This document shows positions 1-9,079 of a stretch of 13,226 bases of DNA, piece by piece. Source of the stretch: Cerioporus squamosus. Lineage: Eukaryota > Basidiomycota > Agaricomycetes > Polyporales > Polyporaceae. Location: positions 1 through 13,226 of the forward strand of contig JABYQS010000789.1 of the NCBI GenBank assembly GCA_022592435.1. Direction: 5' to 3'. Every line of letters begins with the position of its first letter. Position 1 is the stretch's first letter. Made by a program: the position numbers and the translations under genes. The notes below the pieces were generated by a model. The model was given only the letters and a program-made list of their open reading frames with translations. It was not told where the DNA came from and searched no databases.

Positions 1-167
1 TTTTTAGGAAGTGGTTACGGCTGGTGGCACAGGACACAGCCACCAACCTCAACAAGTTCGAAGTTGAACAAGTGACGCTCGTCGCTCGAGTCCGATTGTC
101 GAGACCGCCCCGTTTTCCATTGCTGCCGTGGCCAATGCTTCGTCATCGATGGATGATCCGGTGCAGA

Positions 168-197
168 TTACGGGCTGTTACGGGCTGTTACGGGCTG
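168..197. repeat. 10-bp tandem repeat, three copies
   Basis: The unit TTACGGGCTG occurs three times in direct succession without mismatch. It lies in sequence with no convincing coding frame. No function is apparent. Confidence 0.9.
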
Positions 198-936
198 ACA
201 TTGGCTTGAATGGTTCCCCTCGCGTAAGTGCTCTTGAAACCCATTGTACCCAATCACGGCTGTACGGGAGAATTATTCCCCAGAAGGAACTCTGTAAACT
301 CCGAACCATAGTCGTCGAGACCGTGCGATTCCACGGCGCGACATTTGTCCCGATGGCCAAAGCATTGCCGCAGACTGCAGTGAGTGAGTTCATATCTGAC
401 GCTACTTCAAGACGCGGCCCGGCCACAGACGCGTGGCATTCCGATGTAGTCCCCACTGGCTCATCTCCTCGGTATGCCGTGCCCGCGGTGGATGATCATG
501 ACAATGGTCCCCGCTCACATGTCCTACCAGCTCCTACCAGTGGCCCAAGTCCTCGTGCCTCGCGAATCACAACCAAAATTTGCCGACGTAGATCGTTCGA
601 GCTCTGTGGGCGAGGAAGTTCGACCACAGAACGAATGGACGGGTGCCATCGAGCCTGGTTGTGTTCTGAGCTCAAGCAGATGGCCAGAAGGCGACCCAGG
701 AGCCTTCGATGGTGCCGTGCATCATGCTAACCACAAACTCGCCAGACTAGTCTCCGGAGCAAGGATGAGTATACCGATGGTATTATACAAGCAATCCTCT
801 ACGATTATGTACACTCAGTAAACTATGTAGGTACCGCTGACAGAAACACATCAAGAACGATAGCAGTGTGAGATACAGGAGCAGAAGCGATTGCGAATGC
901 AGGCACGACAAACCATTGCTGTAGGTATGGGTTCAT

Positions 937-964
937 TTCAGTTCAGTTCAGTTCAGTTCAGTTC
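937..964. repeat. TTCAG pentanucleotide microsatellite
   Basis: Five perfect TTCAG units are followed by a partial TTC. The tract lies about 230 bp downstream of the Dot1 stop codon in non-coding sequence and is probably polymorphic in length between strains. Confidence 0.93.
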
Positions 965-1196
965 GAGAGTTGGAGGCGCGTAAGCAGATACTAAGTATGT
1001 GTGGAGTAGAAAGGAAGCAGCGTCAGGATGAGGTTATACACGATGATGAGGGACCAAGAGAGAAGGAACTGCCGAGTTCGCGACTTGCTAAACAGAAGAA
1101 GTTCCGGCGGGTCCAGTGCACCACGTCCATGTCCAAAGTCTCCGCGTACCAGGAAGGAAACGTTCAAGAGATAGTCTGACTGATCCCATACCCGTG

Positions 1197-3759
1197 TCAC
1201 CTCCGCGAACGAGTGGCCCTCGCAGACCCAGCCCGCGAGTTCTCGAACTGGAGCTTCCGGCGCGCATAATCCTCCCGGTTCATGCGCTGCAGGAAGTACT
1301 CGCCTCCACCGCCTCCCCAGGATATGCTCCCGGGGGCGTATTCACGCGCGGTAACGGTGAAGATCTCGCCAATGTCATCCAGCTAATACAGGCAGGTCAG
1401 CGACGAGCGAGGCCAAGATGCATCAGGGTGAAGGACGTACGTTTCGCTCTTTCAGCGCGGGCGACGAACTACGCTCCCGCAAACTCCGTGTGCTGGACCG
1501 GCCCGACCCCATGAGGCACTTGAGCGACACAACGATCGCGCCTTCCTTCAGGTCGAGGAACTTCTGCCTGAGAGCTTCGTTCACTGCAGGTCGGTCAGTT
1601 GCGTGCGCAGGAACGACATCGTCCTAGTTGACTCACATGGCTCGAGGAACACCTTGTTGTTCACCAGCACAACATCGGCTTCCTTGACAAGCTGGTCTAC
1701 CTTCACGCTCTGAGCATATCCCCCTCTTCCAGCTCGACTTCACCCATCCGGACGCCCACATCCGGCAGCGGGTGCTGAACTGCTCCAACTGACTCCGCGC
1801 GATCTTCGCCGGGCCGGGCATGATCTCGACGCCAAAGCTCCTGCAGCCCGTCTCCAGACTGGCCTGCAGTACGACGTTCCCGACGCCGGACCCGAGGTCA
1901 AGGAAGAGGGAGCTCTCGGACAGACCGGTCGCGCGGAAGATATCCGAGACGAAAGTTGGCATGAGCTCGCCGTAGACCTCGGACGAGAACGCCTCGTAGC
2001 GCTTCAGCATGTCGATATTGGGCCCGACTGCACGCTGGTACGCTTCCTCTACGAGTCGCTGGATGACCTCGGTCGGCATGCACGTCCAGGACTTGACCAC
2101 TTCGGAAAGCGCGTTCGGTGCGGGCGTCTCGAAAGGGTCAATAGGGAGAGGTGGGTATTTAAGCAGGCGGAAGAGCGCGTTGATGGCATCCATGACTTTG
2201 AGGAAGAAAGGACCGTCATGCCTCTTAATCGCATCGCGCAATAGCTGCAGGTAGTCGACGCTGGGAGGTGAATGACGGTCGGAGGACTGTGCGCAGGCGG
2301 ATAGAGCGGAGATAGAGCAGAGCGAGGAGGCCGAGGATATAGAGCAAGTGGAAAACAAGGTGGAAAGCGAGGACTGCGACGAGAGCGACGAACAGGAGAA
2401 CTCAGATGACGGACTGGAGACCTCAGAAGATGGCGGCGAAGGTGCGTCGGATGATGGGAGTGGACAATCCGTACCTGGTGAGAGAGGGGAGGAGTAGGCG
2501 GCGGCGGCGAAGGAGGCGGAGGGGGAGACGGAGAAGTCGACTTCATCCGCCAGGTCTTTACTCGGGATGGTACCGAACAAGGCCTGCTGAGCGGGAGTGA
2601 GGTAGTCTATGAAGACGCGAGGCATATGAGCACCCAGTAATAGAGAAGGAACCAGCTGCCGTACGTTTGACTATTGCGTGGAGACTGCTCTCCAAGCACA
2701 TTATTGGATTGTAATGTTGGTGGTCCTTCGGAATCAGGAGGATAAACCGTTCACTTGCACCGCTGTTCGGGTACTCCAGTTCAGCCACGGGGTATTTAGT
2801 TGAATGCGGCTCCCAGGACATGTCGTCGGGATCATGAAGGTTCTTGAAATCTGTAAGCAGTCCGTATGAGCATCAGAGTCAGGGTCATATCCCGCTGCGC
2901 ATGAACTACCGCAGCAGAAGAACATTCTCCAGGCCCCGGCATAGAAACCAAGAGACTCTGTGTACAGAGTGTAGGAGAGTTATGCTCACCTGCGGCCGTA
3001 ATGGTTCAAGCCCGCGCAATAGCACACGGACAAAGACCATTCGCGTGCCGCCACAGGGTAGCTATATGCGCACACGCTGTGTGGCACGCTCCCACGAGAC
3101 CTCCAGACGCGACGGAGAGAAAGAGCCGATTACACCAAAAAGACAGAGGACTCACAACCGATATACCCTTTCATCAACCTCTGCACCACTACTTCAGAGC
3201 TGAGGAACCCTGGACCAGGCTTCCCGTCCCCCTCTATCCAGCACTCCCGTGGCGGGCCACCGACGGGTGGCCCCACGCTCGCCACCGACGTGGCGCGCGT
3301 ACTCGGCGACGACAGAGAGTCCGCAGAGAGGTATGTGGGTGCCAGAGACGACTGGCGGCTTGATCCGGAGGGAACAGGAGACGGTGCCGCACTCAGGCTC
3401 GAGGCGCGGCTCTGGCTCTGGCTCTGGGGGACGTTTCCCGCGTCCTGCAGCGGCGAGACGCGTCTCTTCTTCACCGCCCTACGCGCCAATGGCTCCTCGG
3501 ACTTGCGCTTGGACGACGCGTCGGTGTCGCGCGACGTTGGCGGGCCATGCGCGGTGACCTTGATCGTCGGAGCGCCTGCGCGCGGGTCAGGAGGGCGGGT
3601 AACGGGTATCAAACGCGTTTTGACGACGGTGGACGAGCCCGAGGTCGACGAGCGGGACTTGGAGAAGAAGCTATGGTCGGTGGAGGATGCGAACGGCGTC
3701 GAGGACGAGCTCATCGTCGTGGTCGGTGTCAAGAGCGTGGTCGGTGGCGATGAGCTCAT
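1197..3759 (-). CDS. DOT1: Dot1-type histone H3 lysine-79 N-methyltransferase, with two internal frame losses
   Basis: Dot1 transfers methyl groups from S-adenosylmethionine to Lys79 of histone H3 in nucleosomes. Inferred exons on the minus strand are 3759-3156, 2850-2665, 2606-1637, 1583-1441 and 1382-1197, about 696 residues once two missing bases are allowed for. The N-terminal ~190 residues are Ser/Thr/Pro/Arg-rich with basic clusters (KKRR), likely disordered and suited to nucleosome contact. Next come a conserved fungal block (YPVAELEYPNSGASERF), a Ser-rich linker, and the SET-unrelated methyltransferase fold: SAM-binding DLGSGVGN at about residues 500-507, GVEIM near 524, NNKVF near 580, and ISWGGGGGEYFL near the C terminus. 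The frame breaks near 1755 and near 1710. Uncorrected, the third exon reads on to a stop at 1633 and loses the end of the domain. Intron 1 is long (305 nt); the others are 53-58 nt. Family assignment is very firm; whether this allele works is open. Confidence 0.93.
1708..1758 (-). other. DOT1: Two single-base frame losses in the Dot1 catalytic domain
   Basis: Upstream of about 1757 the frame reads ...EQFSTRCRMW. The Dot1-like peptide that should follow (GVRMGEVELEEGDML) sits in another frame, as if one G were missing from the GGG at 1755-1757. About 45 nt later, at 1709-1712, the frame moves again before VDQLVKEADVVLVNNKVF. The gap is too short for an intron and lacks splice ends. Both changes fit the loss of one base, and together they do not restore frame. 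Confidence 0.85.
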
Positions 3760-4170
3760 TTGCGAGAAGTCCGGACTCAGTCACAGTGCATTATGCTATA
3801 TCTCCACGTGGAAATTCAAGGTTACCAGAGCAGATAAGTCCTTACCAGTCAAAATGAACGGCTTAGGTGGAGAATCCCAAGGAAATCCGACAGACACGCA
3901 CAGAACTACACAAAGTTTGAGGTAAAGCTGGGAACCGTCCTGCATAAATAACTAGATTGCTAGGTAAACACCGCACGCCCCTCGGCGCCGGCAAAGGGGC
4001 GGGAAAGGGGACGTGGAGGTAGGGAGTCGCGAGGGTGGAAAGGCGGAGGAAGACACTACTCCAGACACCGGACAGAGAGCCGTATGTACACTAGTGCACA
4101 ACAGACAGTGGTTTCCTGACCCTGACATATCCGAGGTAACATCGAAGATAGCGAAGGGGTGTGAGGTCTA
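3760..4170 (-). promoter_or_regulatory. Intergenic region upstream of Dot1, with CT-rich tract
   Basis: This 411-bp gap lies between the GTPase stop codon and the Dot1 start and should hold the Dot1 promoter. On the minus strand 4051-3991 is strongly pyrimidine-rich, a common feature of fungal core promoters; a direct repeat of AAAGGGG is visible on the plus strand (3993-4010). A weak TATA-like TATTTATG lies at 3950-3943, about 185 bp before the ATG. A four-codon upstream ORF (ATG at 3791, stop ending at 3777) precedes the Dot1 start. Promoter function is inferred from position and composition only. Confidence 0.4.
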
Positions 4171-5751
4171 TTAACAGCAGCCACCTGCTGCCTGGGTCGC
4201 AGGCTGGTTCACCTTCACGGCGCCCTCCGTGCCCTGCGCACCAGGAGCTACACCGGTCGAGTCCGCTTGCGAGTCAATAAGGCGCGTCTTGATGTCTCTG
4301 CAGAAGGAGACAATGTCAGTCGTGCGTCGAAACAGCAGATCAGAGAGGCCATTGAGTCGGTAGAACGTCGGCCGGAAGCAACGACGACAGCGTGCAACGC
4401 ATCCAGACAGATATCGAGCACGCGGAGCGAGAGAACAGCAGGGTCAAGGCGGCGGCGACCTCGGTCGCCCCATGTACCCCGGAAATCCGGGTCGCATTTG
4501 AGGTCAAAAGTACGACCCAGGTCTCTACCTGTCTCGAACAGCCGCACGAGCGGCCCACTGCCTCCTCAAATAGCCGGTAGGCCGACATGTCATGCGTTAC
4601 GAAAGCGCTCGTGACTCCGTCACCGGAGGCGCAACTCTGTGTCCTCATGAGTCCGCGCCCCTTCGCCAGGTGCTTTTCCTGCTGTCTTGCCTGACTGGTA
4701 GCAGACAAGCAGGTCTATCAAAGAACAGGCCTGCGCAGTAACAGCCTGCTGTACATCCCTTCAAACGGGCACACTTCCCTACAGCGGACTGAGCGGAAAA
4801 GACGAAAGAGCAAGCAGAGGAGTCCGGTCGTCCGAAGGACTTCTACTGCTATGCTTCTCGTCGCGACCCAGCACGGATACACCAGGAATGACACTCCGCA
4901 GACCGGTAGGACTTGCAGCCAAGCTCAAGAATTGGAAGAGATGACGAACCGTGCAAGCGTGAAGAACGCCTCCTCAACACCCTCGTTGATCTTCGCGGAG
5001 GTCTCCATGAACTTGATCCCGAGCTCATTCGCAAGCTCGCGGCCCTGCTCCTCCGTGACAGCACGCTTCTCCGTCCAGTCAGACTTGTTGCCGATGAGGA
5101 TCTTGTTCACGCCCTCGGACGCATGCTGTTCAATGTTCGCGTGCCATGTGCGAATGTCTGCGGAACACGGAACGCAGAGCCGGCGGCAAGGGATCGTCAA
5201 GGAAAGGTGGGGCGGGGAGAAGCAACAGAGGTTGAGTGAGAGGAGACGGTGGTAGAGAGGGACAAGCGAAGACGCACTATTGAACGACCGCTCGTCCGTC
5301 ACATCATACACGAGGAGGATACCCATCGCTCCCCGATAGTACGCCGTCGTAATCGTCCTGAACCGCTCCTGGCCTGCAGTATCCCACTGTCATACGGAGT
5401 CAGAGCGCCGTCGACGATAAGGGGGAAAGTCACGGGGAGACACGCACAATCTGGAGCTTGATACGCTTCCCGTCGAGCTCAATTGTCCGAATCTTGAAGT
5501 CGATGCCAATCGTCGTGATGAAGGAGGGCGTCCAGGCGTCGTCGCAGAAACGCAGCAATAGACAAGACTTCCCCACACCTGGTTCATTCCGTGCACATGT
5601 TAACATCTACCCAAACGTCTCCAGGTCGTATCAAGCCGTCTTTACCTGAGTCGCCGATGAGGAGAAGCTGAACCAACCATTAGGCACATTGCAAGTATCC
5701 CTCAAGTTCTGAACGCACCTTGATCAGGAAGTCATAATGAGGAGGCGGCAT
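4171..5751 (-). CDS. SEC4: Sec4/Rab8-family small GTPase
   Basis: This is a Rab GTPase of the Sec4/Rab8 subfamily, which cycles between GTP and GDP to direct secretory vesicles to the exocyst at the growing tip and septum. Six exons on the minus strand (5751-5719, 5667-5646, 5578-5448, 5386-5278, 5157-4950, 4297-4171) join without any frame problem into 209 residues, the usual size. All G-box motifs are present: P-loop GDSGVGKS (16-23), switch I with TTIGIDF (40-46), WDTAGQE (63-69), NKSD (122-125) and ETSAK (150-154). The C terminus GGCC is the double-cysteine site for geranylgeranylation by Rab GGTase. The start is fixed by [11 protein letters not shown], a typical short Rab N terminus. Four introns measure 51-120 nt, but the last one is 652 nt. 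Sec4 versus another exocytic Rab (Ypt2/Rab8 naming) rests on overall resemblance. Confidence 0.95.
4298..4949 (-). other. Unusually long last intron of the Sec4-like gene
   Basis: The intron begins GTTCGT after codon bases CG at 4950 and ends CTGCAG before 4297. Joining these restores the Rab sequence [14 protein letters not shown] exactly, so the boundaries are firm. At 652 nt it is about ten times longer than most other introns here. It carries open frames on both strands (for example minus 4708-4340 and plus 4267-4614) with no recognisable domain, and two adjacent perfect inverted repeats at 4454-4491. No transposon ends were found. Confidence 0.85.
4454..4491. repeat. Two adjacent perfect short inverted repeats in the long intron
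   Basis: GGCGACC/GGTCGCC flank a 2-nt centre at 4454-4469. CCCGGA/TCCGGG flank a 2-nt centre at 4478-4491. Each could form a compact GC-rich hairpin in the intron RNA. No box C/D or H/ACA snoRNA pattern was recognised around them. Confidence 0.7.
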
Positions 5752-6087
5752 GATCTACAGTTCCGGGTGGACAAATTCTCGCGGCTCTGCCGACACAATC
5801 AAGACCAGTAAAGGCAAGGAAACGGTACAGGGGGGGCGGGAGCGTGAGCAGGAGCAGGAGGAGGTGGCGGGGAGAGGAGCTGCGCGATATGTGACCACTG
5901 ACGGCAACCGCCTCACCTACAGCGTCTCGCCACGTGGGGTACCTGTTACGGGAAAGTCTCCAGGAACATAATATTAACATTGTTGAAACATTGACACGGG
6001 CAGACAATCATACGAGCAGCGAGCAGCGAAGGACGTTCTCCAGTACATACACAGCATGGCGGACAAGAAGCAAGCAGAGCGAGATAT
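5752..6087 (-). promoter_or_regulatory. Intergenic region upstream of the Sec4-like gene, with CT-rich tract
   Basis: The 336-bp gap between the Arp5 stop and the GTPase start contains no gene. On the minus strand 5879-5830 is almost pure pyrimidine, roughly 80-130 bp upstream of the ATG, which fits a fungal CT-rich core promoter. The distal part presumably holds the Arp5 3' untranslated region. Function is inferred from position and composition. Confidence 0.45.
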
Positions 6088-8827
6088 TTACATGGGTACA
6101 GACGCGTTCCAGTTCCCTCCCCACCACCGCTTGATCCTCTCCCCGCCCCACTCCTCATACTCAGCCCTGGTCACACCCACCTGCTTAAACTCGTCCGTCT
6201 TCGCAAAGTCCGCCATACCGCGCCACGCATCGAGCATCGGGTCCGCCGCCTTCACGATCTCCAGCGGCATCTCCGGCGGCAGGATCGGACGCAGCGTGGC
6301 ATGCAGGCGTTCAGAGAGTCCAGGGAACTGCGACGGTCCCCCAGTCAGGAAGACGTTCTTGACGAGCCGACCCTTGTCAGGGTCCGGGAAGCGCGAGAGG
6401 ACGCTCTGCAGGACTTCGCCGAGTCCAGCGGAGTCGACTCCGGCCATGCTGGGCGAGAACCAGGCCTCGCACGCGCGCCAGCGCTCTACGTTCAGGTGGA
6501 TGCGCGCCTTGCCTGGGCGGGGACGTTGGTGTGAATGGCGTGCCCGAAAGGGAGAGATTAGGAGAGGGACTGACCTTGCACGTCACCCTCGTCGTACTGC
6601 GGACGGAACGCGGACATGAGTGCGGAGCGTTGCGACGTGAGCGAGGCGTGTGTGTCTTCCTGGGTGAAGGATGGGTCGTAGGTGAGCAGCTTCTGCTCCA
6701 GAGCTTGCAGGTTCGCGAGGTCTTCCTCCTCATCGGAGGACGCCGCTGCTGTGTTCTGGTGGGCGATCAGCTATACTCGTTTCGAGCGCAAGCCAGTAAG
6801 CACCTACAATCTTGCGATAGATTGCCCAGTCCGCATCATCCGCGCCGAACATGTCCTCTGATCAACCCTTGTGAGCATATGCATCAAAGATGAGACAAGA
6901 CAGGTCACATACCTCCACCAGCTTTGCGCCGCTTTTTGGGCACCCGATCATCCGCCGCGAGGTTCGCAATACTCTTCATCCTTGCCTGGGACGCCGCGCT
7001 CTTCCTGTCCGTCAGCGCCGCCTTCCTGCGATTACGCTCCTTGATGCGGTTCATGATTGCCTCTTGTTCCTTCCGCAGCTTCGACGCCCACCCGCTGAGG
7101 TCGCGGTCGCGCTCCTCCTCCTCGCGCTTCTCTTCCGCCACGCGCTCTTCGCGCTCCCGCTCTTTCTCCCGCTTGGCTCGCTCGCGCGCTTCGTATCCCG
7201 CCTTCATGAGCTTCTGTTTCTTCTTCTCCTTCAGCCCCTCTTCGTCGAGCTGGACCGACGTCAGGCCGAAGTGCATCGCGAAATCGGGGACACTCACCTC
7301 CTCGTCCGGAACGTCAACCAGAGGAAATGATGGAGGTTCTTCCTGCAGTCATATGAGCATGACAGACCATTCAGCGAAACATGTAGCGGACGCACCTCCG
7401 CATCCTCCTCGTTAGCCTCTTTCTTCCTCGCCTTCTTGAGGTCGTTCTCGAGCTTCTTGATCGCGCTGTCGAGCGCAGCGTCGTTCGCGAATCCTTCCTC
7501 CTTGAGCGTGTCCGCCCACTCCCTCTTACTCTCCTCTTCTCGACGTTCCCGCAAGGTAAGCATATGTGCGAGATCGTTCTCCTTCTGGACGAGCTGCAGT
7601 GGGGCATATGAATACACGCAGTACCAAGAGTCAACAAGACATACTTTCTCCATCCGCGACTTCGCGGCGAGCTCCTGCAACTTACGTCCCTGCTCCTTCT
7701 TCCGCTCCGCGATCCGCGCGAGTTCCTCCTCCGTCTTCTCTTCGGTGACTGGAAGGGTATAAGGGAACTGGATGATGCGCTCCGAGGCGCGCAGGTTCAA
7801 GGGGTCCTTTAGCTTGCGCAACAGTGCGGTGTAGTCTGGTGAGAATTCGCAGAAGTTCTGCAACATCCACTGCAAGGCAGTGAGAATACCTCGTCAGCAG
7901 TGGGCATGAAAGAATAACTCACGTTGCAGGTCGTGGGCGACACCCTGCTAGGGAAGGTCGGATACTTGAGCTGTATGAGCTTCAAGAGGTATTCTGTGGC
8001 CTGCATCGTACCCCAGTTGATCCTAGGGGACATCACATGAGTATCCTATCTATTACTAGCGAACTGGTACACACCGTTTCGCGTGGCTCATGAGGCCCTT
8101 CCCGTCTAGTATTGGGATGACCGAGGTCGAGGCGGTGTTGAAGGATACAACAAGGCCGTCGCCGTGGAAAGGGACGGGAGGCGATGGGAGGTTGTTGTGG
8201 TAGAAGGACATGACGGAGTCGACGCAGAATGCGAGAGAAGGGACGGAGTACTGCTCAAACATGAGCTCGGACGTTACTGTGCAGAAGGTGAGCTTCCTGT
8301 GCAAGCGCACCACTTGCGAATATGAGGAGAGTACCGACATGCTCTTGAGTGCAGAGGAGAAGCCAGTCGTTCAGTCATGAGTATAGGATGGTCCACGGTA
8401 GGGGTGTCAATTCCGAGGTGTATGAACGCGTAGTCCAGCGCATTCTCCTATGATATAGGTGTGTACAGGTTCGACGCAGTGTAGAGGGTGAATTGATACG
8501 TACCAACGCGTCGAAGTTGAGCAACACGTCTCCCTCCCATGGTGTCTTTGCCTGCGACCTCGCGCCTCCCTCGACGTCTATGCCCTCCCCAAACAGCAAC
8601 AGCGGCTTGTTCGTCCTCCTCTCCTTGTACTTCGCGACCATGTTAAGCCCTGTCCTGGGTGACTCTGATGTGCAGAACCCAAAGCGCAGGTGTGTCGAGC
8701 CATTGTCGATGCAAAGTGGTGTATGTCGTTCTCGATGTTCATCGTATGATGCTGGGACGTGGACAGTCGGCAAAGGTTGGATAGGCAAGTAGGATATGTT
8801 GGACTCGTCGACTTCCATGTCCGCCAT
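6088..8827 (-). CDS. ARP5: Actin-related protein 5 (INO80 chromatin-remodelling complex subunit)
   Basis: Arp5 works in the nucleus as part of the INO80 remodeller, where with Ies6 it couples ATP hydrolysis to nucleosome sliding. Eleven exons on the minus strand (8827-8504, 8447-8339, 8276-8075, 8022-7923, 7869-7645, 7593-7396, 7342-7298, 7249-6913, 6857-6808, 6755-6575, 6512-6088) join in frame into 731 residues, close to yeast Arp5. The actin fold is visible: phosphate-1 loop CIDNGSTHLRFGF (39-51), phosphate-2 segment GDGLVVSFNTASTSVIPILDG (183-203), and a C-terminal actin segment NVFLTGGPSQFPGL followed by WRGM (643-690). The Arp5-specific insertion between the actin halves is a long, highly charged helix-rich stretch (about 280-515) ending in a basic KKRRK, a candidate nuclear signal. 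Intron 2 uses a weak GTCGGT donor, chosen because it alone keeps the conserved frame (SRALTSELMFE). The ATG at 8827 is followed by another Met at codon 4. Confidence 0.95.
7250..7297 (-). other. In-frame 48-nt intron of Arp5 that could be retained
   Basis: The stretch begins GTGAGT, has a CTGAC branch-site match, and ends CAG, so it looks like a normal short intron. It is a multiple of three without a stop codon, so retaining it would add 16 residues (VSVPDFAMHFGLTSVQ) inside the charged insertion. Splicing is preferred because it gives the acidic run DEELDEEGLKEKKKQ. Confidence 0.6.
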
Positions 8828-8879
8828 GTCCGCCGTCCAGCAGGGGTGTGGGAGAGAGCTGCATCAGCGCGAAGTCCAT
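8739..8879 (-). promoter_or_regulatory. Upstream ORF overlapping the Arp5 start
   Basis: An ATG at 8879 opens a 46-codon ORF in a different frame from Arp5. It passes the Arp5 start at 8827 and stops at 8739. If the transcript begins upstream of 8879, ribosomes would need leaky scanning to reach the Arp5 ATG. The transcription start is unknown, so the ORF may simply lie outside the mRNA. Confidence 0.35.
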
Positions 8880-9079
8880 GGCTCGAGCGAAGTGCCTTAC
8901 GCGCGCTCGCTCGAAGCCCCGCAATTGTCATGTCCAAACACGGAAACTATACTGAACGCCAAGTCGCATCTCAGGTCGATGTCCTCCTAATCGGACATCT
9001 CAGACCCACGAAAGTGTACAGTGAGGTATATTGCAATGTGGTATGAATATGAGTCGATATGAATTGTTATGCATGTCCG
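8828..9079 (-). promoter_or_regulatory. Short intergenic region upstream of Arp5
   Basis: This 252-bp gap separates the stop codon of the EF-hand/ZZ-like gene from the Arp5 start on the same strand. It must hold the 3' end of the first and the promoter of the second. The part near 9021-9070 is AT-richer than its surroundings. No named factor site was recognised. Confidence 0.35.

Larger units (their letters stand above)
1..1196. other. Region without a supportable gene, downstream of Dot1
   Basis: No reading frame here gives a recognisable protein. Open stretches exist on both strands (for example plus 128-730 and minus 178-456), but their translations are rich in Arg, Ser and Cys and show no domain. 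At the left edge, a TTTTTAG at 2-7 followed by an open plus frame up to about 95-205 (start of the peptide: KWLRLVAQDTATNLNKF) could be the last exon of a gene outside the window. Nothing else supports that. The region carries a 10-bp tandem triplet (168-197), an imperfect 10-bp duplication of TCCTACCAG (522-540) and a TTCAG microsatellite (937-964). The part nearest 1197 is presumably the 3' untranslated region of Dot1. Confidence 0.5.

Noticed and set aside
128..730. 200-codon open frame on the plus strand as a gene
   Set aside because: The translation shows no domain, is rich in Arg, Ser and Cys, and competes with long open frames in other registers, as expected by chance in GC-rich DNA.
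2406..2600. Arg-rich plus-strand frame (a long run of RRRR)
   Set aside because: It is the antisense shadow of the Ser/Pro-rich linker in Dot1 exon 3.
3408..3427. GGCTCT triplet repeat as a separate repeat element
   Set aside because: It is coding, giving a short Gln-Ser repeat in the disordered N terminus of Dot1; it is an ordinary low-complexity stretch.
3290..3925. Long plus-strand open frame of 211 codons
   Set aside because: It is antisense to the low-complexity first exon of Dot1; the minus-strand frame is the one that splices into a conserved Dot1 protein.
4340..4708. Minus-strand 122-codon open frame inside the Sec4 intron as a nested gene
   Set aside because: It shows no recognisable motif and is matched by equally long open frames on the plus strand. 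It is recorded only as part of the long intron.
5830..5879. Purine-rich tract as a microsatellite or a coding Glu/Gly-rich stretch
   Set aside because: It is irregular rather than periodic. Its position just upstream of the GTPase ATG fits a CT-rich promoter tract better.
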